From: Schlesneria sphaerica
GTDB taxonomy: Bacteria > Planctomycetota > Planctomycetia > Planctomycetales > Planctomycetaceae
Length of the DNA: 64,000 nucleotides
Direction: 5' to 3'
NCBI RefSeq assembly: GCF_044336245.1
Contig: NZ_CP172346.1
Location: forward strand, 6,138,001 to 6,202,000
The notes beneath the pieces are model-generated. The model saw only the letters and a list, made by a program, of their open reading frames with translations. It had not been told where the DNA came from and searched no databases. Position numbers and translations under genes: made by a program. Numbering within the stretch: the stretch's first letter is position 1; every line of letters begins with the position of its first letter. This document shows positions 1 through 9,456 of the stretch, one piece after another.

Positions 1-1
1 G

Positions 2-124
2 GGGACTTTCGCGCTCATCAACGCTTTCGACGTCGGCGTCGAATCTCACGTAACACAGTTGATGCATCCGCCTGCTCCAATCCCAGTTCCGGTACCAATT
101 CCACCAGCGTTCTTGCAGAAATGA
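2..124 (+). CDS. 3' end of an unidentified gene (partial)
   Basis: Frame 2 is open from the first base to a TGA at 122-124, giving about 40 residues. They look like real protein: a hydrophobic stretch (GTFALINAFDVGVE) is followed by a proline/valine tail (PIPVPVPIPPAFLQK). The start lies outside the window. I do not recognise the family. The proline-rich tail is seen directly; that this is a gene end is inferred from the residue composition only. Confidence 0.42.
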   Translation, partial: GTFALINAFDVGVESHVTQLMHPPAPIPVPVPIPPAFLQK

Positions 125-593
125 TCCTACGTTCATGCTGGGTGTAGCATCGCATCAAGGGGGATGGGCAATAGGGGCAAAGCATATTCTGTTACGAATG
201 CTCATGTTGCGTCCCTGCGAGATCCACCTGCAGTGTCCCCATGTCCTGACTTCCTGTCCCTAACGTCCCTGGGTGACCCCGTGCACCAATGTGTTTTTGA
301 TTGAACCTTTTAATCCGCAGATTGCGCTGATTTTCGCTGATGTACTTCTTGCCCTCGGAATCTGCCTCGCTCTGCGTCATTGGCGGATAGATCACTGGCT
401 TGAGCATCACAATAAGTTATGCAACTGCTGTGTGAATTGGACTTTGCGAAAGACGGACCGTACCTGTCCTTGCCTCATACACTGGGTAGCTGCCGATTGC
501 GATGCCTCCCTCAGCCCATCGTCATACTCGCGCCTGCCCAGATATGTAGAACTCCTGTGTGCTTGTCCTGCGCGTGAGAGCGTGTCAGTCGAA
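125..593. other. intergenic region with one interspersed repeat copy
   Basis: No convincing gene. An open frame at 273-713 on the plus strand reads straight through the repeat at 305-390 and overlaps the next gene, so I treat it as spurious. Apart from the repeat I see nothing in this stretch. Confidence 0.6.
305..390 (-). repeat. interspersed repeat, copy A
   Basis: Read on the minus strand this stretch matches 62778-62863 on the plus strand at about 72 of 87 positions by hand alignment. It is rich in the words GACGCAGAGCGA and CGCAATCTGCGGAT. No reading frame is preserved by selection as far as I can see, so it is more likely a dispersed non-coding repeat than a protein. Confidence 0.65.
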
Positions 594-1427
594 TTAGACT
601 TGATCATCCAGTTCCTGATACTGCAGGTAGTGTTCAATCGTCGGGGAGACGAGTTCCGCCAGCTTGGTTCCGCACCAGGGACTGATGTTATCCGAGAGTT
701 GCTCGAGAAGTAGTGGTGTTTTCTGCTTTCTACCCCATTGATCATAGTCATCGGGGAGGACCCAGTGGAGCATTTCCTGGTACACTTCAGGGGAGATTAC
801 CGGGTTACCGGGGTCGAGCAGGTTGTTTAAAGCCTGTGACATCGCGGCCGCTTCTTCCGGCGCGCCGGAAGGTTTCGGCCCGTATTCGATTTCATACAGC
901 AGCCGGGCCATCTGGAAGCGAGTGAGTTTCGTCAGACGCTTCATCAGTTCGCGGTGGTTTAATGCCGGGAGAAAGGTCTGGAAACGGTCCATCACCGATT
1001 CGCGCTCCCATTCCTCCTTTCGGTAAAGAGATGAGCGGGTAAAATCGCGGAACGCGTTGTACATCGCTTCGACGAATTGCCGGCGCGAAACCCGAGTCGT
1101 GAGGAGTTCTCGCGTGTCCGTCGATAGCGTTTCCGGCGGCAGCAGATCGTCGACACGATCTTGCAGTCGAAACAGCAATGTACCCCCATTGAGGCGACGA
1201 ACGAGAAACTCTGCGTAGAGACCTTCCTGATTAATGTGGACGGAACACTCTTGAACTCCGGTCAGGATCGCGTGCAGCCACTGGATGAGATCCGGGAAGG
1301 GATCGAAGATATGTGAAGCTCTGATCGGGACAGAGACTTCTCCTGCGACAATAAAGAATTCAATCCAACCTACATTGCAGTCTTTGAATTGGACGGTGAT
1401 CGGCGTGGTGTTGTTGGCTTCGATCAT
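594..1427 (-). CDS. hypothetical protein, 277 aa
   Basis: The frame opens at ATG 1427, with GGAG a few bases upstream (CACGGAGAG). I do not recognise the family. The N-terminal ~110 residues look like a beta-rich domain (MIEANNTTPITVQFKD and onward). The rest is helical and charged, including a segment with KRLTKLTRFQMARLLYEIEYGP. There is no signal peptide or membrane segment, so it is probably cytoplasmic. It stands alone, with more than 500 bp to the gene upstream. The gene call rests on length, start signal and protein-like composition; function is unknown. Confidence 0.7.
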   Translation of the reverse strand: MIEANNTTPITVQFKDCNVGWIEFFIVAGEVSVPIRASHIFDPFPDLIQWLHAILTGVQECSVHINQEGLYAEFLVRRLNGGTLLFRLQDRVDDLLPPETLSTDTRELLTTRVSRRQFVEAMYNAFRDFTRSSLYRKEEWERESVMDRFQTFLPALNHRELMKRLTKLTRFQMARLLYEIEYGPKPSGAPEEAAAMSQALNNLLDPGNPVISPEVYQEMLHWVLPDDYDQWGRKQKTPLLLEQLSDNISPWCGTKLAELVSPTIEHYLQYQELDDQV

Positions 1428-1977
1428 CTCTCCGTGAACGGTTTGACTTTTGGGAATCCGGGCCGAACCATGACAGGCTCGATCAGGTATTTGCGCCTTT
1501 ACCTGTGTGATTTTGGGATCTAGCTTACAATTGCGAACTCGGACGGGGAACGACCGCCGCGGCTGCGTCGATCGCTGGTCTTGTTAGAGGCGGTTGGTGC
1601 TGCCATGCCTGTGCTCATGATGCCGCTGCGATCACAGGGGGTCGTCAAACAACTGGGGGCTTTCGTTTTCACCAGATGATATTTTCCATTTGCCCAGAGG
1701 GTTTCCACATACAAGCTACGTCTCTCCGCATGCGACACTTCGCAGTAGACATCCCGCGTTCGATTCGGGTTCGCGGGAACGCGATGGAAAGCGACGCGAG
1801 TGCGATCGGTCCGGTAGGCTGGGAACTTCGTGGGGTAAAATTAGGGTGAGGGTGCGGGGATCTGGATATGGTCGTGAAGTGAATCCTCACAGGGGTCAGG
1901 GATTTTTGATGTGCGGAGGCGGATGGTGATTGCCTGGAATCATTGTCCAGAAGGTATTTTGATAACGCCGCAGTTGT
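1428..1977. other. intergenic region, nothing supported
   Basis: Short open frames on both strands lack start signals and look low-complexity. A G-rich run around 1835-1865 (GGGTGAGGGTGCGGGG) resembles intergenic filler. I see no hairpin or promoter I would defend. Confidence 0.5.
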
Positions 1978-2469
1978 TTACTGTGGGCTCCATCCTGCGA
2001 CGTGGGCGTCGGGGCATTTGTCGGCGACGAAGTTGAGTTTGATGCCGTGTTCGAGATAGGCCTTGGCTCCGGCGAGTGTCCATGTAAAACCCTGCGTCGA
2101 ATCGGCGACGTATTTCACGAGTTCGTCTCCGGTGCCTGTCCAGCCAGATTCGGTGATGGTGACGAATGTGCTGGAATCGTCTCGGGCGGTGAATTTCCAC
2201 TCGACGGTCGTGCGGCCACTGTACCCGTCCCACTCAAACTGGATTCGTTGGTGGGGCTCAAAGGCTAGGACCACGACCCGTGTCGATCCGGCATACATAT
2301 CCCAATACCAGGTGACTTCCTGGCCTGCGGCGAGTCGCCCGGTGCTTCGGGTGAACCAGAATTGGGTGATCACGTCGGGATTAATAAAAGCCTCGAACAC
2401 TTCCGTGACAGGCTTGCGGATGAGCATTTCGGTTTCTGCCACAGGGGCTTTGGTGATTTCTGCTTTCAT
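1978..2469 (-). CDS. SRPBCC / AHSA1-type ligand-binding protein
   Basis: 163 aa, about the length of a single START-like (SRPBCC, Activator of Hsp90 ATPase homolog 1-like) domain. Typical family features are the opening beta strand and helix (ETEMLIRKPVTEVFEAFINP), then FWFTRSTGRLAAGQEVTW, the RIQFEWDGY strand and the late GWTGTGDELVKYVADSTQGF helix. Such proteins bind hydrophobic ligands in a helix-grip fold; the ligand here cannot be told. They often sit beside an ArsR regulator, but this one does not. It starts at ATG 2469 with only a weak ribosome site (AGGC). No signal peptide. Confidence 0.85.
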   Translation of the reverse strand: MKAEITKAPVAETEMLIRKPVTEVFEAFINPDVITQFWFTRSTGRLAAGQEVTWYWDMYAGSTRVVVLAFEPHQRIQFEWDGYSGRTTVEWKFTARDDSSTFVTITESGWTGTGDELVKYVADSTQGFTWTLAGAKAYLEHGIKLNFVADKCPDAHVAGWSPQ

Positions 2470-3216
2470 GTGTTGTTTGCCTGAATCCTGGTGGATGACA
2501 CGAAATCTGTGCGGCGGTCAGTTTCTCGCCACGGCAAGCGAGTCGCAACTCTCATCGCTGAGGAGGAAAAGTCTGTTGCGGTCCTGCTCCCGTTTGCGAG
2601 CGGGAATCAGGGCTGATGCATGATTGCAAACGGGATTGAGAAGGGACCGGTTGCGACCCGTGCGAATGGTTTGCCTCAAGTGGTTTGCCCGGTGTCGCAC
2701 GTTCAATGGACGGCCGGTGGACAGGCCGGTAGACAGGCCGTGAGAGGCGATCTGCGGACGCGCCGGGGCTACGACGTGCAAGGCAATGTCGAGATTTAAG
2801 TTCATCCCTGATGGTTCAAGTTGAAGGGATTAGGGACCCAAGCGATTTCCGTTGTCCGGACGCATCCAACGTATGTCTTATTTCCATCTTCAGAGCATCA
2901 TTAACATCCCTTTATCTCGGACGCAGAATAGGGAGATGCATGATTACTGCTTGTAATCGACTTCGATTCGTCGTTCAATGAAAGAGCTTCTCTGATTGGA
3001 CGGGTCATGATCTGCTGCGTAACGGGAATTTGAAAGCAGTGGTAATAGAACTTTTGCAACGACAGGGTGGCGGATCGAAGTTTGTCTGAATGTGCTTTTT
3101 GTCTGAATGCGCTTGATGAAAAATGGTGTTTGTTCCCCGGTTGCCAGGTGACTCAGTCCGACCGCTCAGGAATTGTGTCTGGATGGTCTTTCTGGCCCTC
3201 TTCTCTGGAACGGATT
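2470..3216. other. long intergenic region with a small tandem repeat
   Basis: About 750 bp with no credible gene. At 2712-2735 a 12-bp unit (GGCCGGTGGACA, then GGCCGGTAGACA) is repeated in tandem and a third copy begins and breaks down. A 95-codon minus-strand frame at 2518-2805 covers the repeat but has no family resemblance. The stretch before the next gene (2860-3000) is more AT-rich and probably holds its promoter. Confidence 0.5.
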
Positions 3217-5676
3217 ATGACTCGACGCGCTCTTCATTTCGTCGCTTTCGTTTCGATATTTCTGATTACTGCGGCCACCGCCGAAGCTCAAGTAAAGAAG
3301 TCCCCCACTTCGAAAGAGGCTGTGCGAGACGTAAAGGGGGAACTTCCGTTAGGGCGGCTGGCTCCCATCAAGCCCGTCTTCTTTCTGACGACGAGCGGGT
3401 GGAAGTCACCAGAGGCGGGGAGTCAGAACAAGACAGAGCAGCTTTGGGCTCAGGAATCCGTGCAGGCATTCTTTCAGCAGATCGGCGATGAGATCCAGCG
3501 ACTGATCGACAGTAAGGCAAGCAAGGATGAGACGTCTTCCTCGCTGGCTCAGACATTGCCAGTGCTGCTGAAGGCTGCGGTGAAGCACCCCCTTGCCATG
3601 ACTCTACACAGCTTCACGACCACGTCTGCTCCTGAGATCGAGTTCACCATCATCATTGATGCGGAAGAAGATGCGACCGATGTTCGCGAGGCGTTCGAGA
3701 AGCTGATTAAGGTGTCGAGTTCATCCAAGGGGAATCAATTGGGTGAGGTCTCGATCAGCGGGACGACTTTTTATTTTCCGAACGATGAGGGTTATGAGGG
3801 AAAACAGACACTCCCTCACTTCGGAATGTCAGGGTCTTATCTCATTTTTGGTTACGGAGAGATTTCGGCAGCTAAGGCCTTAGAGCAGACGCGTGCTCAA
3901 ACGAAATCACCTGCGTGGCTGTCGTCTCTGCTCGCGGAAAGCAAAATTCCCCAGCCAACGTTTGCGATGCACTTGGATGCGGACCTTTTATGGAAGACTC
4001 TCAATCCCGTGCTGACGGATGAAAAGGTCCGGGGGGCTCTTCAGGCTTCCGGGGTGATGGGGATTAAGCGTATTGCTTCAGTGTCTGGGTTGGATGCCGT
4101 TGCGAAGGTCGAGAAGTCGATCATCGAAACAAACGGTCCACCGACGGGAATTCTGGCGGTCATTCCGGAAAAGCCCCTGGCGCTAAAGGACCTGAAGGGG
4201 ATTCCGGTCAGCCCGTCCAATGCCATGATTTTTCGCCTGAATCTGAAGCAATTGGCGGAAGGAATCCTGAAAATCACCGATCAGGTCGATCCCACAATCC
4301 GCGAGCAGTCCAATCAATTATCCAGGGAGGGTGAGAAAATGCTTGGGTTCTCTGTGAAAGAGGACCTGCTGGAAGCGCTGGGTGATTTGTGGTGCTCGTA
4401 TGTTCCAGGTACGGACGGGGAGGCGGGTGCATTACCGGGGTTCGTGTTGACGGTTTCACTGCGTGATCAGAAGAAAATGGCGAAAATCCAGGAAGCTCTG
4501 GTCCTCAGGGCGAATGAATTTCTGCGGAACATCAGGCCTCAAGCACCTGCCAGTCTGCAGGAATTCGCCACCCGATCGGCTCGTGGATATCAGGTCCAGT
4601 TAAATAATGTCGTTGTTCCAGTCACGCCAGCCTGGGTTCTGACAAAGGATCAACTGGTGTTTGGTCTGTCTCCCCAGCTTGTGACTGCACATCTGGCGGG
4701 ATCGAACAAATCGCTCTCGGACAATGTTGAGGTCAAAGCGGCGATGCAGCGAAGTCCCAAGGCCATACACTTGTCCTATCGGGATCCCAAACCGGAGATG
4801 GAGGCGCTGTATACCGTTTTCGATACGTTCTCACCCGTCATACGGGCGCAGCTTCAGCAGCAGGGGATCGATTTCGACATTCCACCGCTCCCCCCCTACT
4901 CCGATATCGAACCGTTTTTGATCCCGTCCGTGACGACAGTGAGTCGTGACTCAAAGGGGTGGAGCACCGACACTCATGGGGTCGGTTCATCTGTCTCCGT
5001 GACGTCTCCCGCAACGGCAGCGGTGGTGGTGGCGTTGTTGTTGCCAGCCGTGCAGCAAGCGCGTGAGGCGGCCAGACGGACCCAAGCCAAAAACAATCTC
5101 AAGCAGATCGCGCTGTCGCTATACAACTACGAGGAAGCGCAGAAGCGATTTCCTGATCGCGTCAGTCCGGACAAGACGGGTAAACCGGGGCTCAGCTGGC
5201 GGGTCAAGATCCTGCCGTATCTGGACGAGCAGGAACTTTACGATCAGTTTCACCATGACGAACCGTGGGACAGTGAGCACAACAAGACGCTGATCTCGCG
5301 CATGCCCTCCACGTATGGTTCGCCAAATGACAGTGATCTGACGCAGCAGGGGAAGACACGATACCTGATCGTGACGGGTGAAGGGACAATGTTCGGTGGC
5401 GAGACAGGTCCGGCCCTAACCGATGTGAAAGACGGATTAGGCAAGACGATCATGGCTGTGGAGGCGCAATCCGACCAGGCAGTGGTCTGGACGAGTCCCG
5501 AGGATCTGGAACTGGATTTCGATGATCTGCTGAAGGGTCTTGCCAAGGCTCGATCGGGCGGCTTCCAGGCGCTTTTTGGTGATGGATCGGTGCGATTTAT
5601 TTCTGAAAACATTGATCGACAGACCATGAAAGCGCTCTTCACGGCCAGTGGTGGTGAAGTTCTCAATAACTTTTGA
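3217..5676 (+). CDS. large secreted protein with C-terminal DUF1559-like domain
   Basis: 819 aa from ATG 3217. This start is chosen because it begins a clear signal peptide (MTRRALHFVAFVSIFLITAATAEAQ); the frame extends upstream to 3067 but that part is not leader-like. The first ~600 residues are an exported alpha/beta region I cannot name. From about residue 600 there is a hydrophobic segment and the DUF1559 signature (LLLPAVQQAREAARRTQ, then NNLKQIALSLYNYEE), with the terminal FGDGSVRFI motif. Unlike ordinary DUF1559 proteins it has no pilin-type FTLIELL start; the DUF1559 half is internal. It stands alone upstream of leuB on the same strand. Confidence 0.85.
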   Translation: MTRRALHFVAFVSIFLITAATAEAQVKKSPTSKEAVRDVKGELPLGRLAPIKPVFFLTTSGWKSPEAGSQNKTEQLWAQESVQAFFQQIGDEIQRLIDSKASKDETSSSLAQTLPVLLKAAVKHPLAMTLHSFTTTSAPEIEFTIIIDAEEDATDVREAFEKLIKVSSSSKGNQLGEVSISGTTFYFPNDEGYEGKQTLPHFGMSGSYLIFGYGEISAAKALEQTRAQTKSPAWLSSLLAESKIPQPTFAMHLDADLLWKTLNPVLTDEKVRGALQASGVMGIKRIASVSGLDAVAKVEKSIIETNGPPTGILAVIPEKPLALKDLKGIPVSPSNAMIFRLNLKQLAEGILKITDQVDPTIREQSNQLSREGEKMLGFSVKEDLLEALGDLWCSYVPGTDGEAGALPGFVLTVSLRDQKKMAKIQEALVLRANEFLRNIRPQAPASLQEFATRSARGYQVQLNNVVVPVTPAWVLTKDQLVFGLSPQLVTAHLAGSNKSLSDNVEVKAAMQRSPKAIHLSYRDPKPEMEALYTVFDTFSPVIRAQLQQQGIDFDIPPLPPYSDIEPFLIPSVTTVSRDSKGWSTDTHGVGSSVSVTSPATAAVVVALLLPAVQQAREAARRTQAKNNLKQIALSLYNYEEAQKRFPDRVSPDKTGKPGLSWRVKILPYLDEQELYDQFHHDEPWDSEHNKTLISRMPSTYGSPNDSDLTQQGKTRYLIVTGEGTMFGGETGPALTDVKDGLGKTIMAVEAQSDQAVVWTSPEDLELDFDDLLKGLAKARSGGFQALFGDGSVRFISENIDRQTMKALFTASGGEVLNNF

Positions 5677-5945
5677 TGACAGCCCTGCTCGTTCGACCGT
5701 TGATCTGTCTCGTCGCAAGCGGAGGTGGGCCGTCCATCAGCGGGGTTGATCTCGGATCTCTCACAAGCTTTCTCACAACGTGACCGGGATCGGTCCGATC
5801 GATCCGATTCGCTGCGTGGCGTGGAAAATTTCGCGTTCGGTGTTGCTTCTTCGGGGCGGTAGACGCTTCCCCCCGTCGTTGCCGTGACTTAGAGTGTGGC
5901 AAAAGATCTGGTCGCTTCTTTCGTACTTTGAAGGGTTGATGCGCG

Positions 5946-7022
5946 GTGCAAGCTCATATCGTTTTGCTGCCTGGTGATGGGATTGGTCCGGAAGTGATTG
6001 CTCAGGGTGAACGAGTCCTGAAAGAAGTGGCGAAGAAGTTCGGCCACACCTTTGAATTCAGCTCGCACCCGATCGGCGGTTGTGCGATCGATCAGTTTGG
6101 CAACGCACTTCCTGACGAAACCCTCGCGGCTTGCAAGGCATCGCAAGCGGTCCTGCTGGGGGCGGTAGGTGGTCCGAAGTGGGACGATCCGAATGCAAAG
6201 ACCCGACCCGAAGCGGGACTGCTCAAGATTCGTAAGGAATTGGGGCTGTTTGCCAATCTGAGACCCATTTCCGTCTCGCCGCACCTCGTCGCCGCATCCC
6301 CGCTGAAGTCCGAGATCGTTTCCGGAACAGACATCCTGTTCTTCCGCGAGCTGACCGGCGGGATCTACTTCGGGCCCTCTGGCAAGGAACCGCACGAAAG
6401 CGGCGAATCGGCTCACAACACCATGGTCTATTCGACGCATGAGATTGAGCGGATTGTGCGGCTGGCGGGTGAAGCGGCTCGGGGACGCCGGAAGAAGGTC
6501 ACCTCGGTCGATAAAGCGAACGTGCTGGAAGTCTCACGGCTGTGGCGGAAGACGTTCGAACGCGTGATGAAGACCGAATTTCCGGACGTTCAGTACGAAA
6601 ACGTGCTGGTCGACGCGATGGCGATGCACCTGATCTCGAAGCCCCGTGCCTTCGACGTGGTGGTGACCGAGAACCTGTTTGGTGACATTCTGACCGATGA
6701 AGGATCGATGTTGCCCGGTTCGATGGGGATGCTGCCGTCTGCCTCGATCGGATCCTCCGGCCCCGGACTTTATGAACCAATCCACGGGTCGGCACCGGAT
6801 ATCGCCGGTAAAGGGATTGCGAACCCGCTGGCGACGATTCTGGCTTCTGCCCTGCTCTTGCGACACTCATTGAAGCTGGAACAGGAAGCTGCGGCGATTG
6901 AGGCTGCTGTCGACCGTATTCTGGCCAAGGGGCACCGGACTGCAGACCTGGCAGGTGGAGCTGGATCGAGTCTCGGCACCGAGGCCATGGGGTCGCTGGT
7001 CATTGCAGAACTGGCCGGCTGA
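5946..7022 (+). CDS. leuB: 3-isopropylmalate dehydrogenase
   Basis: 358 aa, the usual LeuB length. It catalyses the NAD-dependent oxidative decarboxylation of 3-isopropylmalate in leucine synthesis, in the cytoplasm. Family motifs are in order: LLPGDGIGPEV at the N terminus, GAVGGPKWDDP, the substrate-arginine region (RPEAGLLKIRKELGLFANLRP), ENLFGDILTDEGSMLPGS with the metal-binding aspartates, and HGSAPDIAGKGIANP for NAD. The start is GTG 5946, preceded by AAGGG; an ATG at 5939 is out of frame. No other leu genes are near, so the pathway is dispersed here. A strong terminator follows at 7187-7225. Confidence 0.97.
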   Translation: MQAHIVLLPGDGIGPEVIAQGERVLKEVAKKFGHTFEFSSHPIGGCAIDQFGNALPDETLAACKASQAVLLGAVGGPKWDDPNAKTRPEAGLLKIRKELGLFANLRPISVSPHLVAASPLKSEIVSGTDILFFRELTGGIYFGPSGKEPHESGESAHNTMVYSTHEIERIVRLAGEAARGRRKKVTSVDKANVLEVSRLWRKTFERVMKTEFPDVQYENVLVDAMAMHLISKPRAFDVVVTENLFGDILTDEGSMLPGSMGMLPSASIGSSGPGLYEPIHGSAPDIAGKGIANPLATILASALLLRHSLKLEQEAAAIEAAVDRILAKGHRTADLAGGAGSSLGTEAMGSLVIAELAG

Positions 7023-7186
7023 ACGACGCACGAACCACAAACCGTCGCCTGCCTCAGGCAATGGTTTGCGGCGTTGGTTCCCGATGTTCGGGCCAGTGCA
7101 CCTGTGGGACCCGGGCGATGCAGATCGTCAACTGCAAATGCGGGGTCTGGCCGGACAACAATCGCGATCCCCCCTGCTCTGCTGAT

Positions 7187-7228
7187 AGAACGTTCGGACA
7201 CCCGTCAACGGCGTCCGAACGTTCTTTG
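7187..7228 (+). terminator. Rho-independent terminator after leuB
   Basis: A perfect 13-bp inverted repeat (AGAACGTTCGGAC at 7187-7199, its complement at 7213-7225) with a 13-nt loop is followed by T-rich sequence. It lies between convergent leuB and the minus-strand gene ending at 7298, so it may serve both. Confidence 0.75.
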
Positions 7229-7297
7229 CTTACAGTGTTTCTTACTCCAAGACGAGCGCGTGTCCGCATGTGCACTCCGTTCTCGGGGATGATGCTG

Positions 7298-8980
7298 TTA
7301 TTGGGGCGGAGAGACCTCAGGCCCGACAATGTCCAGTAGCTTTGCCGTTGGATGCACGGGATTCATGGCGATTGGCTGCTGCGTTTCGGCCTTCGCCACA
7401 TTTCCGGCCGCATCACGGACAAGCAGTCGGAGATAGAACTGGGCGGGGACGGCTTGTCCGACGGTCCAGGTGAACTCTCCGTTGTTGTTCTCTCGCCATC
7501 CGCTGATGAGTTCCCACGGGCCGGTGCGATTGGCGGCGTAGTAAATGGAGACCGGTTTCTCAGCCGGGTGTTCTTCGACGATCTGCCACTTCAGCAGTAA
7601 CTGATTCGCCTTGTCTGCGTGCCCCTGTTGCGCAGGCAACAGTTCAACCCGAGGGGGAGTGCGGTCAATGCCCACGACAATCGTGGGAGGCTCGTCCGGA
7701 GCAGGCGGTTCAATCGCCAGGCCTGCCTTGCTTCTAGCACGAATGGCGAAACCGTATTCCCGATCTTCGGGAACCTCGACGTCAAAGGGGCTTTGGAGGT
7801 CGGGGTCCTCGCCATAGTTCCACCAGGTTTTGCCGTTATCATCCGTGATAAACAGTTCGATCGCGTCGATTCCGGAGGGGCCGACGTCTTCCAGTTTGTA
7901 TCCCAACTGGAAGCGACGTGAATTCACATGCCGATGGATTTGAGACGTCGGTTCTGCCCGTTTCTCAGACGGATCTGTTGTGGTGGTTCGTGAGACGAAC
8001 ATGGGCGTGGTCGCAGTTGCGTTGGTGGCACCCAACTTTGCCGGAGTAAACGGCCCCTGGTTCGACGGTGCTGAACGAGGAAGAGGCTCTCGAGGACGGG
8101 CCGAGACCGCCTTCATTCGTGGCCGGCTGAAACCATAACCCTGCGGGGGCTCGGCTGAGGTCGGTGATGGCGGGATCAGGTCGTCGTGGTTTGAAGCCAC
8201 TTCCTGCTCGACAGGAGCGGACGGAGGGCTGGCAAGAACGAGATCCTCCTCGTCGCTTAAGGTCTTGGCGAGCTCGTTGTTGGGCGGGCTGGTGGCAATC
8301 TTCCCCTGGGGAACGGGGCGCGCTTTGGTGGCAGGATGATTGGCGGCATCCACATCGGTCTGGGTGCGCGCGTTCGCCACATTTCCGGCGAAGTCGGCGA
8401 TGCTGCCGCGAACGGAGACAACTCCCGTTTTGCCGACGACCCAGGCCGTTTCGCCCCGCGCTCGAGGTGCCAGATCAAGCAGCACCCAGTCGCTCGATTC
8501 CTGAGTGAGGTATTCGATGCGCAGCGAGTTAATATCCAGGTGGGTGTCGCTGGCACGCCAGCGCAGTTGAACCTTTCCAGCGGCGATTTGCTGGAGTGAC
8601 AGTTCGAGTACGGGGTTGGTCGTGTCGACGACAACGATCAATCCCGTTTCGTAGGTTCCGCGTGGTGGATGGAGCTGGTTTTGGCCATCGACGGTTTTTA
8701 CGGCGAACCAGTACTCTCCTTCGGCCGAGCAGGTGTGTTCAAACTTTCCGCCGCTGGGAGGAAGGACTTGTGCCAGTTCCCATGTCTGCCCCTGGTTGGG
8801 AGAGACGTGTAACTGTATTTCACGTGCGTCGATCTTGTTGAGGGTGGCGGAGTCAATCTTGAAGGGGATGCGGAAGCGAGTCTTGCTCGTATGCGTCGGT
8901 TTGGGCAAAGGATCTGACCAACCCGTAGCCGGCCACATCAAAGTGACCAGAAACCCCAACACTGCGAGTCGGCCGTCCAT
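7298..8980 (-). CDS. secreted protein with duplicated Ig-like two-domain unit
   Basis: 560 aa from ATG 8980, chosen because it has GGAG upstream and starts a signal peptide (MDGRLAVLGFLVTLMWPATGWSDP). Open frame continues to 9199 but that part is not leader-like. The mature protein holds two A-B units. A1 (about 34-121) and A2 (about 350-441) share R-F-x-(I/L), 'DA-E-IQL' and 'GKTW/GQTW' patterns and end in V-D-T/R-T-x-P. B1 (about 122-210) and B2 (about 442-536) both contain WR/W-x-I, and end in DxAGNVAxAxTQ. A Pro/Ser/Ala-rich linker of about 140 residues separates them. It is probably an extracellular beta-sandwich protein of unknown role. Confidence 0.8.
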   Translation of the reverse strand: MDGRLAVLGFLVTLMWPATGWSDPLPKPTHTSKTRFRIPFKIDSATLNKIDAREIQLHVSPNQGQTWELAQVLPPSGGKFEHTCSAEGEYWFAVKTVDGQNQLHPPRGTYETGLIVVVDTTNPVLELSLQQIAAGKVQLRWRASDTHLDINSLRIEYLTQESSDWVLLDLAPRARGETAWVVGKTGVVSVRGSIADFAGNVANARTQTDVDAANHPATKARPVPQGKIATSPPNNELAKTLSDEEDLVLASPPSAPVEQEVASNHDDLIPPSPTSAEPPQGYGFSRPRMKAVSARPREPLPRSAPSNQGPFTPAKLGATNATATTPMFVSRTTTTDPSEKRAEPTSQIHRHVNSRRFQLGYKLEDVGPSGIDAIELFITDDNGKTWWNYGEDPDLQSPFDVEVPEDREYGFAIRARSKAGLAIEPPAPDEPPTIVVGIDRTPPRVELLPAQQGHADKANQLLLKWQIVEEHPAEKPVSIYYAANRTGPWELISGWRENNNGEFTWTVGQAVPAQFYLRLLVRDAAGNVAKAETQQPIAMNPVHPTAKLLDIVGPEVSPPQ

Positions 8981-9456
8981 GACGGAACTCCGTAATCCGA
9001 ATACTTGAGCGGTGAAAACCGAGATCCAGCGTCGAAGCAGGCCATCCGAACATGCATACGATGCGGGCTGCGTTCGATGCTCGACGGGAGCATCGTGCAC
9101 TGCTTCGCAACTCGTCGCATGAGGGCGAATGGAAAGTACTCCTGCGGTGGACATGTTCAGTTTCAGAACGGCTGAAAACTGGTTTTCCGGGGAACCCAAT
9201 TCGCTGCCAGTGAGCCAGTTACACTGTTCCTCCAGTGAGACACCCGACTCTGCTGCTGCCGGTCCTGAACGAAGAAGCGGACTCTCATTCCGTGAGAAGC
9301 CGTAAGTCGTTCCTGGACTGCACTGTCGCTATCGACGGAACGCGAGGACAGACTTGAACGACCGCTGAACATGGCCGTTCCGCTTGGAGAAGAGGGGTAG
9401 AGATTGCACCTGAAAAGACCAAGACGATATTTGAGAATCGGCAATTTCTGCCAAAT
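8981..9456. other. intergenic region, nothing supported
   Basis: About 475 bp between two minus-strand genes. It must contain the promoter of the secreted-protein gene, but I cannot point to defensible -35/-10 boxes. Short frames here lack start signals. Confidence 0.45.

Noticed and set aside
273..713. 146-codon plus-strand frame
   Set aside because: Reads through repeat copy A and into the antisense of the 594-1427 gene; the similarity to a frame near 62800 is explained by the repeat.
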